64,000 nt of DNA from Bacillus sonorensis NBRC 101234 = KCTC 13918 (GTDB lineage: Bacteria > Bacillota > Bacilli > Bacillales > Bacillaceae): NCBI RefSeq assembly GCF_001592005.1, contig NZ_BCVZ01000015.1, forward strand, positions 43,640 to 107,639, written 5' to 3'. The notes beneath the pieces are model-generated. The model searched no databases. It saw only the letters and a program-made list of their open reading frames with translations, and was not told the origin of the DNA. Below, in pieces: positions 36,035 to 44,057 of the stretch (its first letter is position 1; each line of letters starts with the position of its first letter). Position numbers and translations under genes: made by a program.

Positions 36035-36821
36035 TTTCCTTCATCAGGAATTTTTAAAGCAGCAGCAGGCGGAAAAAAGGCGGGTCCGTTTTTATCAGGC
36101 TGCGATTTTCATCGTTTTTTTCGCCCTGTGGGAAACGGCCAGCCGCATGGCATGGATCGATCCGCTTATTTTCAGCTCCCCTTCAGCCGTCTGGGCGCTT
36201 TTCCTGGAGAAAATGGGCGACGGTTCATTGCCCGGGCACATCGGTGTAACCGTATTTGAAACGATACTCGGCTTCCTCTTTGGAACCTTGCTCGGAACTT
36301 TTCTGGCTGCTCTTTTATGGTGGTTTCCGCGGCTTTCCAACATATTGGATCCCTATCTCGTCGTCCTTAATGCGATGCCAAAGGTCGCACTGGGCCCCAT
36401 CCTGATCGTCGCCATCGGTCCGAGTCTAACAAGCATCATTGCCATGGGCGCCATTATCAGCGTCATTATTACCACAATCGTCGTCTATACGTCCTTTCAG
36501 GAAATTGATGAAAATTACATCAAGGTTATGAAAACATTCGGTGCGAAAAAAAGCGAGATTTTTAAAGAAGTGATTCTTCCCGCTTCAATTCCGACGATCA
36601 TTTCCGCGTTGAAAGTGAATGTCGGGCTGAGCTGGGTCGGCGTGATCGTGGGGGAATTTTTAGTATCCGCCCAGGGCCTCGGCTATATGATCATATACGG
36701 ATTTCAAGTCTTTAACTTCACCCTTGTGATGCTGAGTCTCCTGATCATCGCCGTATTTGCAACGATCATGTACCAATGTGTCGAGCTTTTGGAAAGAAAA
36801 TGGATGAAAGGGAGAACGTAA
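36009..36821 (+). CDS. ytlD: ABC transporter permease YtlD
   Basis: SsuC-like permease of 270 residues with about six helices. An EAA-loop-type segment ([24 protein letters not shown]) is in the third quarter. The start is TTG 36009 inside the end of ytlC, with AAGGAG 10 nt before. Completes the YtlACD importer of an unknown, probably nitrogen- or sulfur-containing, small molecule. Confidence 0.88.
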   Translation: MNNIRQKVDFLHQEFLKQQQAEKRRVRFYQAAIFIVFFALWETASRMAWIDPLIFSSPSAVWALFLEKMGDGSLPGHIGVTVFETILGFLFGTLLGTFLAALLWWFPRLSNILDPYLVVLNAMPKVALGPILIVAIGPSLTSIIAMGAIISVIITTIVVYTSFQEIDENYIKVMKTFGAKKSEIFKEVILPASIPTIISALKVNVGLSWVGVIVGEFLVSAQGLGYMIIYGFQVFNFTLVMLSLLIIAVFATIMYQCVELLERKWMKGRT

Positions 36822-36825
36822 TTAG

Positions 36826-36856
36826 AAAAGGCCCTGCTGATTGGCAGGGCCTTCTA
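36826..36856. terminator. Terminator between ytlD and ytkD
   Basis: Stem AAGGCCCTGC/GCAGGGCCTT between convergent genes, overlapping the end of ytkD. Confidence 0.85.
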
Positions 36857-37330
36857 TTCGATCATACCGTCTTTTTTCAGCTTCTCAAGGCTGATTTGGA
36901 GAACGGAGTCTTTCATGATAAAACTGTATTTTCTGTTCTTTGCAATATCCCCGGGCAGGCTGTTCAGCAAAACAGGACCTTTCGTCTCATAATACGTCTC
37001 CTGTTTTTCAATCTTATCAATCTCAGCAAAATATATATTCTTAATAATTACTTTTTCCCTGCCAAGGACTTTATATTGGCCGATATATGTCAGCTTCTTT
37101 ACAGCAGCCCCCGTCTCTTCCTTCACTTCCCGCAAAGCGGCTTCCTCGGCGTTTTCAAAGGGCTCTACTTTACCTCCGGGAAATTCGTATCCCCTATCCT
37201 GGTGATTTGTTAAAAGCCACTGGTTTTGATATCGGCAGATCACCCATACATGCTTTGGAGCCTGTGAAAAGGGATGGTCATCAAAGGAGAGCTGAACTGT
37301 ATTACGGTAAAAGTCTTTAAATTCGTACAT
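36854..37330 (-). CDS. ytkD: Nudix nucleoside triphosphatase YtkD (8-oxo-dGTPase type)
   Basis: Nudix hydrolase of 158 residues. The Nudix box G-x5-E-x7-R-E-x2-E-E-x-G is intact from GGKVEPFENAEE to REVKEETG near residues 48-70. It removes oxidised nucleotides such as 8-oxo-dGTP in B. subtilis and thereby prevents mutations. The start at 37330 (MYEFKDF) follows AGAGGG; upstream in-frame codons lack a site. The 350-nt gap to the next gene contains an ECF-type promoter for that gene, a TTTGAT/ATCAAA repeat near 37568-37595 and otherwise no gene. Confidence 0.9.
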   Translation of the reverse strand: MYEFKDFYRNTVQLSFDDHPFSQAPKHVWVICRYQNQWLLTNHQDRGYEFPGGKVEPFENAEEAALREVKEETGAAVKKLTYIGQYKVLGREKVIIKNIYFAEIDKIEKQETYYETKGPVLLNSLPGDIAKNRKYSFIMKDSVLQISLEKLKKDGMIE

Positions 37331-37523
37331 CTTAATCCCTCTAATCCGTTTCCTCGCTTCTTCCACTCATCATATCACATATCCGTTTTTTCGGTAGTCT
37401 TTTTGTACATTTGCCAAACGAAATCACTGTAAATTTTCATTTTATTGTTTCACAAAATGGCGCGGCTTAAAACACTTTCGCAAACATCCGTCTTTTTTAA
37501 ACATCAAAAAGTCGGATAGAAAA

Positions 37524-37549
37524 GAAACCTTTCGCGCACCTCCCGCGTA
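37524..37549 (+). promoter_or_regulatory. Candidate extracytoplasmic-function sigma promoter (SigW-like)
   Basis: GAAACCTTT (37524-37532) resembles the SigW -35 (TGAAACNTTT), and CGTA (37546-37549) follows 17 nt after GAAAC, as in the -10. The next gene starts 135 nt downstream. Confidence 0.5.
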
Positions 37550-37683
37550 ATTATATTGATCCCATCGTTTGATAACTTGAATATACGATCAAATCGTCTG
37601 ATGAAAGGACAAGCCGGACATTTACCGGCAGACCGGCCGAACGAAACATTTACCCACTATCATGTTTGAAGGAGATGTCACCA

Positions 37684-38511
37684 TTGGGTTTCTACTTGGA
37701 TACAGTACAAGAACTAACATTAAAAGCTGAAGGGAGCGGGCGTTTTTTTGCAAAGAAAGGGGCCATGATCGCAGATCAGGGTCAATTGAAATACAGCAAA
37801 CGGCTGCTCGGGACTAACCAGGGAAGCATAGTCAAACAAGTATTCAACCACATAAGCAGAAAAATAACGGGAGAAAATCTCGAAATGATGGAAGTAACCG
37901 GCCACGGAGTCTGTTATCTAGCTGACCAAAGCGATCACGTCACAGTCATTAACCTTGAGCCTAACGGGATTTGGCAGAGCGTCTGTGTCGAAAGCGAAGA
38001 CCTGCTCGCTTTTACAGAAAGCTGCCATTACGGTGTCACGCCTGTCGGTGTCGGCGTTTTATCCCAAAAAGGGCTTTTTACTTCAAAGCTTTCATTTAAC
38101 GGGGCGGGTGCCCAAGTCGCCGTTAAAACGGCCGGCAACCCGCTCATCCTGGAAAGCCCGTGCCGGGTCGACCCCGATGCAATCGTAGCCTGGACGGGTC
38201 CGGCTCCAAAAGTAAAATTAGATGTGAACTGGAAAACAATCATCGGACAAACTTCCGGTGAATCATATATGTTTGAATTTCAAGAACCAGGACAGATCGT
38301 CATTGTCCAGCCGTTTGAAAGACAGGCGGGCTTAAGAGTAGGGCTTGACGATCAGCGCTACCAGGCGCAAACCCAGGGCAGCGCCTGGCAGAACACGCGC
38401 CAAGGCATGACGAATCAGCCGGTGCACCAGCACGACCAGAGGCCGCACCGCCAAGAGCAGGGCGGCGGAATCGGCGATATCATCGGAAACCTTTTAAACA
38501 ATAGAAGATAG
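37684..38511 (+). CDS. AIM24-family protein
   Basis: Protein of about 275 residues of the AIM24/TIGR00266 family, a double beta-sandwich fold (GFYLDTVQELTLKAEGSGRFFAKKGAMIA... to PKVKLDVNW). A flexible tail rich in Gln, His and Arg and a glycine-rich C-terminal end (GGGIGDIIGNLLNN) follow. No signal or membrane helix. The TTG start at 37684 has AAGGAG 9 nt upstream. The family often accompanies membrane-stress genes, and the candidate ECF promoter agrees with an envelope role (inference). Confidence 0.75.
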   Translation: MGFYLDTVQELTLKAEGSGRFFAKKGAMIADQGQLKYSKRLLGTNQGSIVKQVFNHISRKITGENLEMMEVTGHGVCYLADQSDHVTVINLEPNGIWQSVCVESEDLLAFTESCHYGVTPVGVGVLSQKGLFTSKLSFNGAGAQVAVKTAGNPLILESPCRVDPDAIVAWTGPAPKVKLDVNWKTIIGQTSGESYMFEFQEPGQIVIVQPFERQAGLRVGLDDQRYQAQTQGSAWQNTRQGMTNQPVHQHDQRPHRQEQGGGIGDIIGNLLNNRR

Positions 38512-38527
38512 CATGTTTAAAACCTCT

Positions 38528-38648
38528 CAGCGTGATTGAAAACCCTTGCAGTCTAGGAAGGCCTGCGCATCGGAGCGGAGCGAATGTTGGAATTCGTGAG
38601 CACCGACGCGCAGGCCTGACAACGAATGCGAGGGTTTGTCGGCGCGCT
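38528..38648. repeat. Cruciform-forming intergenic element, probable dispersed repeat
   Basis: About 110 nt with nested inverted repeats: outer arms AAACCCTTGCA (38540-38550) and TGCGAGGGTTT (38627-38637), inner arms GGCCTGCGC (38560-38568) and GCGCAGGCC (38608-38616). It lies between convergent genes, is GC-rich and non-coding. I recall similar blocks in other Bacillus genomes, so I call it a dispersed repeat with reserve. Confidence 0.55.
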
Positions 38649-38678
38649 AAAACCTCTTCATAAAAGAAGAGGTTTTTT
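38649..38678. terminator. Terminator after the AIM24 gene (convergent)
   Basis: Stem AAAACCTCTT/AAGAGGTTTT with T-run on the plus strand. Confidence 0.85.
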
Positions 38679-38688
38679 GCGCCATATC

Positions 38689-39012
38689 TCAATCAGCGGA
38701 TTTGATATCACAAAGACCGTTCTCGCTGATAAACGATCTTGTTTCTTCATTGCCGAGACGGTAGAGCATCCCGTAAATATTCCTGCGAAGCTCATCCATT
38801 TTATCATTTGAGCTGTCATAATGGTATTCGACAGCCGGCACATGCGCACGGAAAAAGTTGATCCAATCCTGGGAATGCAGCTGGTCAAAATATTCTCTTA
38901 ATTTGATGATATCGTCATCGTCCGCCGAAATCTCGAATTCCCAGGGAGAAGCGCCGGAGTGCTGCGAAATCATTCCATCTTGAACTGAAATATAGTATGT
39001 CCTCTTTTCCAA
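38689..39012 (-). CDS. Conserved hypothetical protein
   Basis: Acidic soluble protein of about 107 residues (EKRTYYISVQDGMIS...). No domain is recognised with confidence. The predicted structure is mixed: N-terminal beta strands, an acidic run (SADDDD) and C-terminal helices. TTG 39012 is preferred as start since AAGGG lies 9 nt upstream; the ATG at 39021 touches that site. It is the gene after ytkC in the same direction, 48 nt away. Function unknown. Confidence 0.6.
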   Translation of the reverse strand: MEKRTYYISVQDGMISQHSGASPWEFEISADDDDIIKLREYFDQLHSQDWINFFRAHVPAVEYHYDSSNDKMDELRRNIYGMLYRLGNEETRSFISENGLCDIKSAD

Positions 39013-39059
39013 AGTGATCATCCCTTTTTCCCGTTAGTATTGCCTGTTGTTTTAAAATG

Positions 39060-39464
39060 TTACGGTCCTCTTTGCAGTTTATTTTTAACGAATTCCTGAA
39101 TATCCAAAAAGATTTGCGGGACAGGTATGCCCAGTGCGTGGGCAGTGCTCACAATCAAAAATGTTTCATACAAAATATAAAACACGATCGAAAAATCGCG
39201 GATCGAATTATCCGTCTGCAACAGTTGATCAAAAAAGTGCGCGACTGATATGAGAAAAAGCGTCACAAATTTTTTCGCCAATCTTGTAAACAAGCTCTTG
39301 ATCGTAAATTGATCTTTCACACATTCGCTCAAACTTTTGCTGACAAACTCAATCCCCATTAACGTAATTAAAATTAAAAACAAATATTCAATTGCACCAA
39401 ACAAAAATCCGAAAGCCGAAAAACCGATTGAAAATAGCGAAAAGATGCCTAAGTCTTTGTTCAT
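39060..39464 (-). CDS. ytkC: Phage-holin-like membrane protein (YtkC-like)
   Basis: Small membrane protein of about 134 residues with four hydrophobic segments, similar in pattern to class-4 phage holins (toxin-secretion/lysis holin family). It is not in a prophage context: no endolysin or structural gene is near. The homologous position in B. subtilis holds ytkC. The start at 39464 (MNKDLG) has GAAAGGA upstream at a longish 11 nt. Holin-like proteins outside phages may assist release of enzymes; function here is unknown. Confidence 0.65.
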   Translation of the reverse strand: MNKDLGIFSLFSIGFSAFGFLFGAIEYLFLILITLMGIEFVSKSLSECVKDQFTIKSLFTRLAKKFVTLFLISVAHFFDQLLQTDNSIRDFSIVFYILYETFLIVSTAHALGIPVPQIFLDIQEFVKNKLQRGP

Positions 39465-39594
39465 GCGCTTCAACATCCTTTCAAACAAAACGTTTCATAG
39501 CTTATCCTATGAAAAGATGCTTTGAAAGGCTTGGATGAATTGTTTGACAATTCATAAAAAAGGCTTTAAAAAGAACGAAACTTCATGGAGAAAA

Positions 39595-39626
39595 CAAAAA
39601 AGACCCGGCATCACCCGGGTCTTTCC
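39595..39626 (-). terminator. Terminator of dps
   Basis: Minus-strand stem AAGACCCGG/CCGGGTCTT with T-run. Confidence 0.85.
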
Positions 39627-39627
39627 T

Positions 39628-40065
39628 TCATCCCAAATATGATTTCAGCATCCAGTTGTGCTTTTCAATCGTTTGATGAATGGCGAGAAGCATGTCTCCC
39701 GTCGTTTCATCATTCACTTCATCAGCAAGCTCCATCCCGCTTTTCAGCTCTTCGGCCACCTTTAAAAAGTCGTTGTAAATCGCCTCTACCATCTGTTCCG
39801 CCGTCTCGCTGCCGTCCGCTTCTTTAATCGTCGAGATTTCGAGGCACTCTTTCATCGTTCCCACCGGAGAACCTTGCATGGCCAGCAGACGTTCAGCCAA
39901 ATCGTCAATGTATTGAGCGGCTTCTGTATAAAGCTCTTCAAATTTTTCATGCAGTGTAAAAAAGTCTTTGCCTTTCACATACCAATGATAATTATGTAGC
40001 TTTACGTAAAGTACAGTCCAGTTTGCGACTTGTTGATTCACCGTTGTTTTCAATTTTTCCGACAT
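39628..40065 (-). CDS. dps: Dps-family miniferritin (DNA protection, iron storage)
   Basis: Ferritin-like four-helix protein of 145 residues that assembles into a dodecamer. It oxidises iron with hydrogen peroxide and protects DNA. Ferroxidase-site residues are seen in [25 protein letters not shown] (His, Asp, Glu of the inter-subunit site). It is full length. A SigB promoter lies 34-59 nt upstream of the start, so it belongs to the general stress regulon, unlike the PerR-controlled paralogue mrgA. Confidence 0.93.
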   Translation of the reverse strand: MSEKLKTTVNQQVANWTVLYVKLHNYHWYVKGKDFFTLHEKFEELYTEAAQYIDDLAERLLAMQGSPVGTMKECLEISTIKEADGSETAEQMVEAIYNDFLKVAEELKSGMELADEVNDETTGDMLLAIHQTIEKHNWMLKSYLG

Positions 40066-40098
40066 ACTCGATCGTCCTCCTTTTGGTTTACTTTTGGT

Positions 40099-40124
40099 TT
40101 ACCCGTTTAGCTTGTACAGGAAAC
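40099..40124 (-). promoter_or_regulatory. SigB promoter of dps
   Basis: Minus-strand GTTTCC (40124-40119), 14 nt, GGGTAA (40104-40099), close to GTTTAA-N12-15-GGGTAT. An 11-bp tandem repeat (TTTTGGTTTAC twice on the plus strand, 40081-40102) runs from the -10 to the ribosome-binding site. Confidence 0.8.
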
Positions 40125-40191
40125 ATTTCTTTTACTCCTAATTCATCCCCTTATATGGTAAACTATAGAAAAAGGACTTGGAGGTTTCTTT

Positions 40192-40341
40192 ATGGTCTTC
40201 TGGATTGTCGCAGGCATTCTGATTACAGGCGCGGTTCTCGTATTATCACTGGTAACGACAGCCAAAGCATATGATTATCGGCACAAAATCGATCCCCTTC
40301 CACAGGGCCGCAGGATGGAGGAAGAAGAGACCGGTCAATGA
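40192..40341 (+). CDS. ytzI: Small single-span membrane protein YtzI
   Basis: A 49-residue protein: one hydrophobic helix (FWIVAGILITGAVLVLSLV) and a charged C-terminal tail ending in EEEETGQ. ATG 40192 has GGAGG 8 nt upstream. Position between dps and ytkA matches B. subtilis ytzI. The end overlaps the convergent ytkA by 7 nt. Function unknown. Confidence 0.75.
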   Translation: MVFWIVAGILITGAVLVLSLVTTAKAYDYRHKIDPLPQGRRMEEEETGQ

Positions 40342-40778
40342 TGGTGGGCTTCTTCCTTATCATCTGTTTCCGGATCATTCTTCGGTGATCCTACTTTCAT
40401 TTCCGTAACAGGCATTGTATGCTGCTTCTTTGCCGTGACATGGACCTGAATTTTATAAACCCCATCTTCAGGGAATGCTTTTTCCATACTGTAGATCCCT
40501 TTTCCATCATGCTTTGCTTTTTGAAGTTCGCTTTTCTCTTTGCTTCCCGACTTCCAAACTTCAAACTCGACTTCATCTGCATCTGTTACAGGCTCGTCCC
40601 CGTAAAGCACGGACGCTTTAATGACAGCCCTTTCATTTTTCGCCGCCTGCTTAGGCGCCGAAAGCTTTGCGGTCAGCACCTTGGGCTCCTCTGCCGACGT
40701 TGCCGGCTTGTCCGCCTGGCTGCAGGCGGATAGGCCGCCCAGTAACACCAAGAATATAAGCCATTTTCCCAAACGCAT
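40335..40778 (-). CDS. ytkA: YtkA-domain lipoprotein
   Basis: Lipoprotein of 147 residues. The signal peptide ends in the lipobox LSAC (Cys near residue 19), a short Ala/Glu/Pro linker follows, then a FixH/YtkA-like immunoglobulin-type beta domain and a His-rich end (EEAHHH). The start at 40778 (RLGKWL) has AAGGG 7 nt upstream. The terminal histidines may bind metal. Function is not established. Confidence 0.82.
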   Translation of the reverse strand: MRLGKWLIFLVLLGGLSACSQADKPATSAEEPKVLTAKLSAPKQAAKNERAVIKASVLYGDEPVTDADEVEFEVWKSGSKEKSELQKAKHDGKGIYSMEKAFPEDGVYKIQVHVTAKKQHTMPVTEMKVGSPKNDPETDDKEEAHHH

Positions 40779-40864
40779 CCTATCACCCTTTTTCATATGA
40801 TATACACATACTTAGTGTAGCAAAGTTCCGGCATTTATGGCATTATTTTCTTTGTGAACAAATC

Positions 40865-40905
40865 AAAAACCGGCTCCCATCTTCAAAAGATGGAGCCGGC
40901 TGTTT
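40865..40905 (-). terminator. Terminator of luxS
   Basis: Minus-strand stem AGCCGGCTCCATCTT/AAGATGGGAGCCGGTT followed by TTTTG. Confidence 0.9.
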
Positions 40906-40913
40906 GAAAACCT

Positions 40914-41387
40914 TTATCCAAATACTTTTAATAAATCTTCCTTGCTTTGTGAAAGCCAAAAACGCATCATGCGTTTTGCACCTTCAAGATCATGAAGCTT
41001 AGCCTGGCCGCATTGCTTTTCATTGGCGGCAGGAATTTCCGTCACTTCAACGGCTTCCTTAAACGTGTCTTCTAGCAAATCAACGATTTCCTCCGCTGTC
41101 GGCTCACCGCTCACCACAAGATAATAGCCTGTCTGGCAGCCCATCGGTGAAACGTCGATAATGTCAAAATGGTCGTATTTTTCAGCGTGAGTGCGGATCG
41201 TAAAGGCAAGCAGGTGCTCCAATGTATGAATCGTATCGGGTTTCATCGCCTGTTTATTCGGCTGGCAAAAACGGATATCGAACTTGTTAACAACGCCGTC
41301 CGTTCCCACTTTATGAACCCCGCAATGTCTAACATAAGGCGCTTTTACTGCATTATGATCTAGTTCAAAACTTTCAACTGAAGGCAT
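40914..41387 (-). CDS. luxS: S-ribosylhomocysteine lyase (autoinducer-2 synthase)
   Basis: Metalloenzyme of 157 residues of the activated methyl cycle: S-ribosylhomocysteine to homocysteine plus DPD, the AI-2 precursor. The metal site HTLEH (His54, His58) and a distal Cys in EKQCGQAK (near 126) are intact, as is the catalytic Cys in MGCQTGYY (near 84). The start at 41387 (MPSVES) equals the B. subtilis protein; ATG 41393 is also in frame but too close to GGGGAG. Confidence 0.96.
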   Translation of the reverse strand: MPSVESFELDHNAVKAPYVRHCGVHKVGTDGVVNKFDIRFCQPNKQAMKPDTIHTLEHLLAFTIRTHAEKYDHFDIIDVSPMGCQTGYYLVVSGEPTAEEIVDLLEDTFKEAVEVTEIPAANEKQCGQAKLHDLEGAKRMMRFWLSQSKEDLLKVFG

Positions 41388-41419
41388 TTCCATCTCTCCC
41401 CTCTTTCTACTCTTTTTGT

Positions 41420-41443
41420 ATTATATCATACTTTGCCGGTATG
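41420..41443 (-). promoter_or_regulatory. luxS promoter with overlapping inverted repeat
   Basis: Extended -10 TGATATAAT (minus strand, TATAAT at 41425-41420) with no good -35. The 5-bp inverted repeat CATAC-N7-GTATG (41427-41443) lies directly upstream of the -10. Confidence 0.5.
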
Positions 41444-41519
41444 TTTTTAGGTAAATGCTTTTTCATTTTGTATGATTTTCTCTTATATTATAATATGAAG
41501 AAAAAAAGGTGCTGAACAC

Positions 41520-41747
41520 ATGAAAACTCTTTTCCTTCTGATCATCCGTACGTATCAAAAATGGATATCGCCCGTTTTGCCGCCGTCCTGCCGCTTTTAT
41601 CCGACGTGCTCGAATTACGGCCTTGAAGCGATCGAAAAACACGGCGCTCTCAAAGGAGGCTGGCTGACCATCAAACGGATTCTGAAATGTCATCCGTTTC
41701 ACCCCGGCGGCGTCGATCCCGTGCCTGAAAAAAAGCAAAAGGATTAA
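41520..41747 (+). CDS. yidD: Membrane protein insertion efficiency factor YidD
   Basis: YidD family protein of 75 residues (ytjA in B. subtilis). Contains the conserved block [18 protein letters not shown] with its two cysteines and the KCHPFHPGG motif. It aids YidC-dependent insertion of inner-membrane proteins. An N-terminal amphipathic helix would tether it to the membrane. It overlaps the convergent ytiB by 4 nt. Confidence 0.93.
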   Translation: MKTLFLLIIRTYQKWISPVLPPSCRFYPTCSNYGLEAIEKHGALKGGWLTIKRILKCHPFHPGGVDPVPEKKQKD

Positions 41748-42313
41748 TGCTCTTCCGGATAGCCGTTGACGACAAGATCAAGTCGGCCTGTTTCAGGATC
41801 AATGACAAGTCCGTGAACAGGGACGTCCTGGGGCAGCAGCGGATGGTTTTTGATGACACTGACGCTGTCTCTGACACTATCCTCGACAGAGTCAAAGCTT
41901 TTCAGCCATTGTTCAAAATCGACGCCCGAATACTCCAGCGTTTCAATCCGCTCCTTAGGAATTCCGCGTTTGACCGCTTTTTCCAAAAAGCTTTTGCTTT
42001 TCAGCTTGCTCATTCCGCAGTCATAATGGCCGATAACGCATACTTCATCGGCGTTCAGCTCATAAACAGCGACAAGAATGCTTCTCATGATGCTCCCAAA
42101 AGGATGGGCAACAAGAGCGCCTGCGCTTTTGACGATTTTAACGTCGCCGTTCCGCATATTCATGGCGTGCGGCAGTAGCTCAACAAGCCTCGTATCCATA
42201 CAGGATAGAATAACCACTTTTTTATCCGGGTATTTGCTCGTCTCATACTTTTTATAATCCTGCCGTTCAACAAACTGCTGGTTGAATTGTAGAATATTAT
42301 CCAAAAGTTTCAT
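41744..42313 (-). CDS. ytiB: Beta-class carbonic anhydrase YtiB
   Basis: Zinc enzyme of 189 residues. Ligands are seen in SCMDTR (Cys and Asp near residue 39) and in GHYDCG (His and Cys near residue 98), the C-H-C pattern of beta carbonic anhydrases, with the Asp-Arg pair of the active site. The start at 42313 follows AAAGGAA; the upstream frame lacks a site. A Zur box (42403-42423) lies about 90 nt upstream, between it and znuA, so zinc control of this zinc enzyme is possible but unproven. Confidence 0.9.
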   Translation of the reverse strand: MKLLDNILQFNQQFVERQDYKKYETSKYPDKKVVILSCMDTRLVELLPHAMNMRNGDVKIVKSAGALVAHPFGSIMRSILVAVYELNADEVCVIGHYDCGMSKLKSKSFLEKAVKRGIPKERIETLEYSGVDFEQWLKSFDSVEDSVRDSVSVIKNHPLLPQDVPVHGLVIDPETGRLDLVVNGYPEEH

Positions 42314-42402
42314 GCTCGAATTCCTTTCTATACAATTTTTTATATCTAAATATAACATATAACTTCATTTTTTTTTTACTCGCCAACAAAAATCCCGCCA
42401 TT

Positions 42403-42423
42403 AAATCGTAATATTTACGTTTT
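42403..42423. promoter_or_regulatory. Zur box 1 (ytiB-znuA intergenic)
   Basis: AAATCGTAATATTTACGTTTT matches the Zur operator pattern AAATCGTAATNATTACGATTT with few changes. It is far from the znuA promoter and nearer to ytiB. Confidence 0.7.
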
Positions 42424-42492
42424 AACGGCGCTCTCTATAGCGTCAAGCTCTGATGTAAGGCGTTTCTATGAATGCATCAAAAAATTTCCCTC

Positions 42493-42521
42493 TTTTCAAA
42501 TCGTAATTATTACGATACAAT
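42493..42521 (+). promoter_or_regulatory. znuA promoter with embedded Zur box 2
   Basis: TTTTCA (42493-42498), 17 nt, TACAAT (42516-42521). The perfect palindrome TCGTAATTATTACGA (42501-42515) fills the spacer, so bound Zur would block RNA polymerase. Confidence 0.85.
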
Positions 42522-42578
42522 GATACAGGATTATTAAATCGGAACGATTTCAGTTTTTATGTTGAGAGGAGAAATACA

Positions 42579-43583
42579 ATGAAAAAGACATTCGGATTAG
42601 CATCTGCATTCATTCTTGCTGCCGGATTAGCCGCGGGCTGCTCAAGCACGGGAGCTTCCAGCGATCAAAAAGACAACGGAAAATTGGACATTTACACGAC
42701 TATTTATCCGCTTGAGGATTTCACTAAAAAAATCGGCGGGGAATATGTAAACGTCAAAAGCGTTTACCCTCCCAACGTTGAAGCTCACACTTATGAGCCA
42801 AGCTCCAAAACGATGGCAGAGATTTCAGAGGCAGATGCCTTCATTTATTCCGGCGTAGGCGTTGAGGGGTTCGCAGATAAAGCCGTGAACACGTTAAAAG
42901 GCAGCGACGTCAAAATCGTTAAAGCGGGCGAAGGCATTGATCTTCTGTCACAGGAAGAAGAGCATGAAGAGCACGGGCACGAAGAGGAGTCCGCTCACGA
43001 AGAACATGATCATGCCCATGACCATGGTGAAGCCGAAGAACATGATCACGACCATGGAGATAAAGACCCGCACGTTTGGCTTGACCCTGTTCTTGCAGAA
43101 AAACTGGCGGAAAACATCAAAGATGAACTGGTCAAACTGGAACCCGAGCATAAAAAAACATTTACGAAAAACTATGAATCTCTAAAAAAGGATTTGAAAC
43201 AGCTGGACCAAGACTTCAAACAAACTGTCGACCGCGCTGATAAAAAAGAGATCCTTGTCTCGCACGCAGCGTACGGCTACTGGGAAAAGCGCTATGGAAT
43301 CAAACAAATGAGCGTGCTCGGCCTCTCACCGACAGAGGAGCCTTCCCAAAAAGAACTTGAAAATATCGTAAAAACCGCGAAAGAACACAATATCAAATAT
43401 GTCATTTTTGAAAGCAACGTCAGCAGCAAAATCTCAGAGATCATTAAAAATGAAATCGGAGCGGAGAGCCTGACCATGAAAAACCTTGAATCCATCTCTA
43501 AAGAGGATAAAGAAAGCGGCAAAGACTATCTCACCATTATGAAAGAAAACCTGTCTGTATTGAAAAAAGCATTGTCAAATTAA
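42579..43583 (+). CDS. znuA: Zinc ABC transporter substrate-binding lipoprotein, orphan ZnuA
   Basis: Cluster A-I metal-binding protein of 334 residues. Lipobox LAAGC (Cys near 21). A His/Glu/Asp-rich loop (EHEEHGHEEE... about residues 128-165) is typical of zinc receptors. The site histidines are VEAHTYEP, DPHVWLDP and SHAAYGYW. It captures Zn2+ for a ZnuBC permease, which is not encoded nearby. The promoter carries a Zur box, so it is made under zinc starvation. It lies between ytiB and rpmE2, which adjoin in B. subtilis. Confidence 0.9.
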   Translation: MKKTFGLASAFILAAGLAAGCSSTGASSDQKDNGKLDIYTTIYPLEDFTKKIGGEYVNVKSVYPPNVEAHTYEPSSKTMAEISEADAFIYSGVGVEGFADKAVNTLKGSDVKIVKAGEGIDLLSQEEEHEEHGHEEESAHEEHDHAHDHGEAEEHDHDHGDKDPHVWLDPVLAEKLAENIKDELVKLEPEHKKTFTKNYESLKKDLKQLDQDFKQTVDRADKKEILVSHAAYGYWEKRYGIKQMSVLGLSPTEEPSQKELENIVKTAKEHNIKYVIFESNVSSKISEIIKNEIGAESLTMKNLESISKEDKESGKDYLTIMKENLSVLKKALSN

Positions 43584-43591
43584 TCAAACGT

Positions 43592-43623
43592 AAAACACGC
43601 GCATTGCAGCGCGTGTTTTTTTG
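43592..43623. terminator. Terminator between znuA and rpmE2
   Basis: Stem ACACGCGC/GCGCGTGT, loop ATTGCA, and a run of eight T; it stands between convergent genes. Confidence 0.88.
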
Positions 43624-43624
43624 A

Positions 43625-43870
43625 TTAATCCATATTAAATCTTTTCTTAAACTGTTCGACCCGTCCGCCTTTTTCATTGAATTTCTGTCTGCCGGTATAA
43701 AACGGATGGGTGTCGGAACTCACTTCGACTTTAATCACGGGATATGTTTTGCCGTCTTCCCATTCCGCCGTTTCAGAAGATGTTCTTGTTGAACGGCTTA
43801 GAAAACGGTATCCGCTGTTTACATCCTGAAAAATCACTTGATATGTTTTCGGGTGAATATTCGGCTTCAT
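43625..43870 (-). CDS. rpmE2: Ribosomal protein bL31, zinc-free type B
   Basis: Ribosomal protein of 81 residues (ytiA in B. subtilis). It lacks the CxxC zinc ribbon of the housekeeping bL31, has the type B core [11 protein letters not shown] and PFYTGRQKF. Under zinc limitation it replaces the zinc-containing form and frees zinc. The start at 43870 follows AAGGAGGAA. A Zur box stands directly upstream. Confidence 0.95.
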   Translation of the reverse strand: MKPNIHPKTYQVIFQDVNSGYRFLSRSTRTSSETAEWEDGKTYPVIKVEVSSDTHPFYTGRQKFNEKGGRVEQFKKRFNMD

Positions 43871-43888
43871 TCCTATTCCTCCTTTTTC

Positions 43889-43909
43889 AAAACGTAACAA
43901 TTACGTTTT
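43889..43909 (-). promoter_or_regulatory. Zur box of rpmE2
   Basis: AAAACGTAACAATTACGTTTT, a near-perfect 21-bp palindrome, 18 nt upstream of the rpmE2 start. Confidence 0.88.
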
Positions 43910-44057
43910 ATTATAAACCATCAATTTCCTCTTGTCAAAAATTCGCGTTTACATTTTTTAAGCATAATAACAATTTTCCCATCAAAGAGGAAGAATAATC
44001 TAAATAAGGAGGTGAACAATAAAAGCAAAATGGTGTGAATGAAAGGTGGTTTTCCGG

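Noticed and set aside
39060..39464. Prophage, suggested by the holin-like gene
   Set aside because: No integrase, endolysin, capsid or tail genes nearby; neighbours are conserved chromosomal genes.
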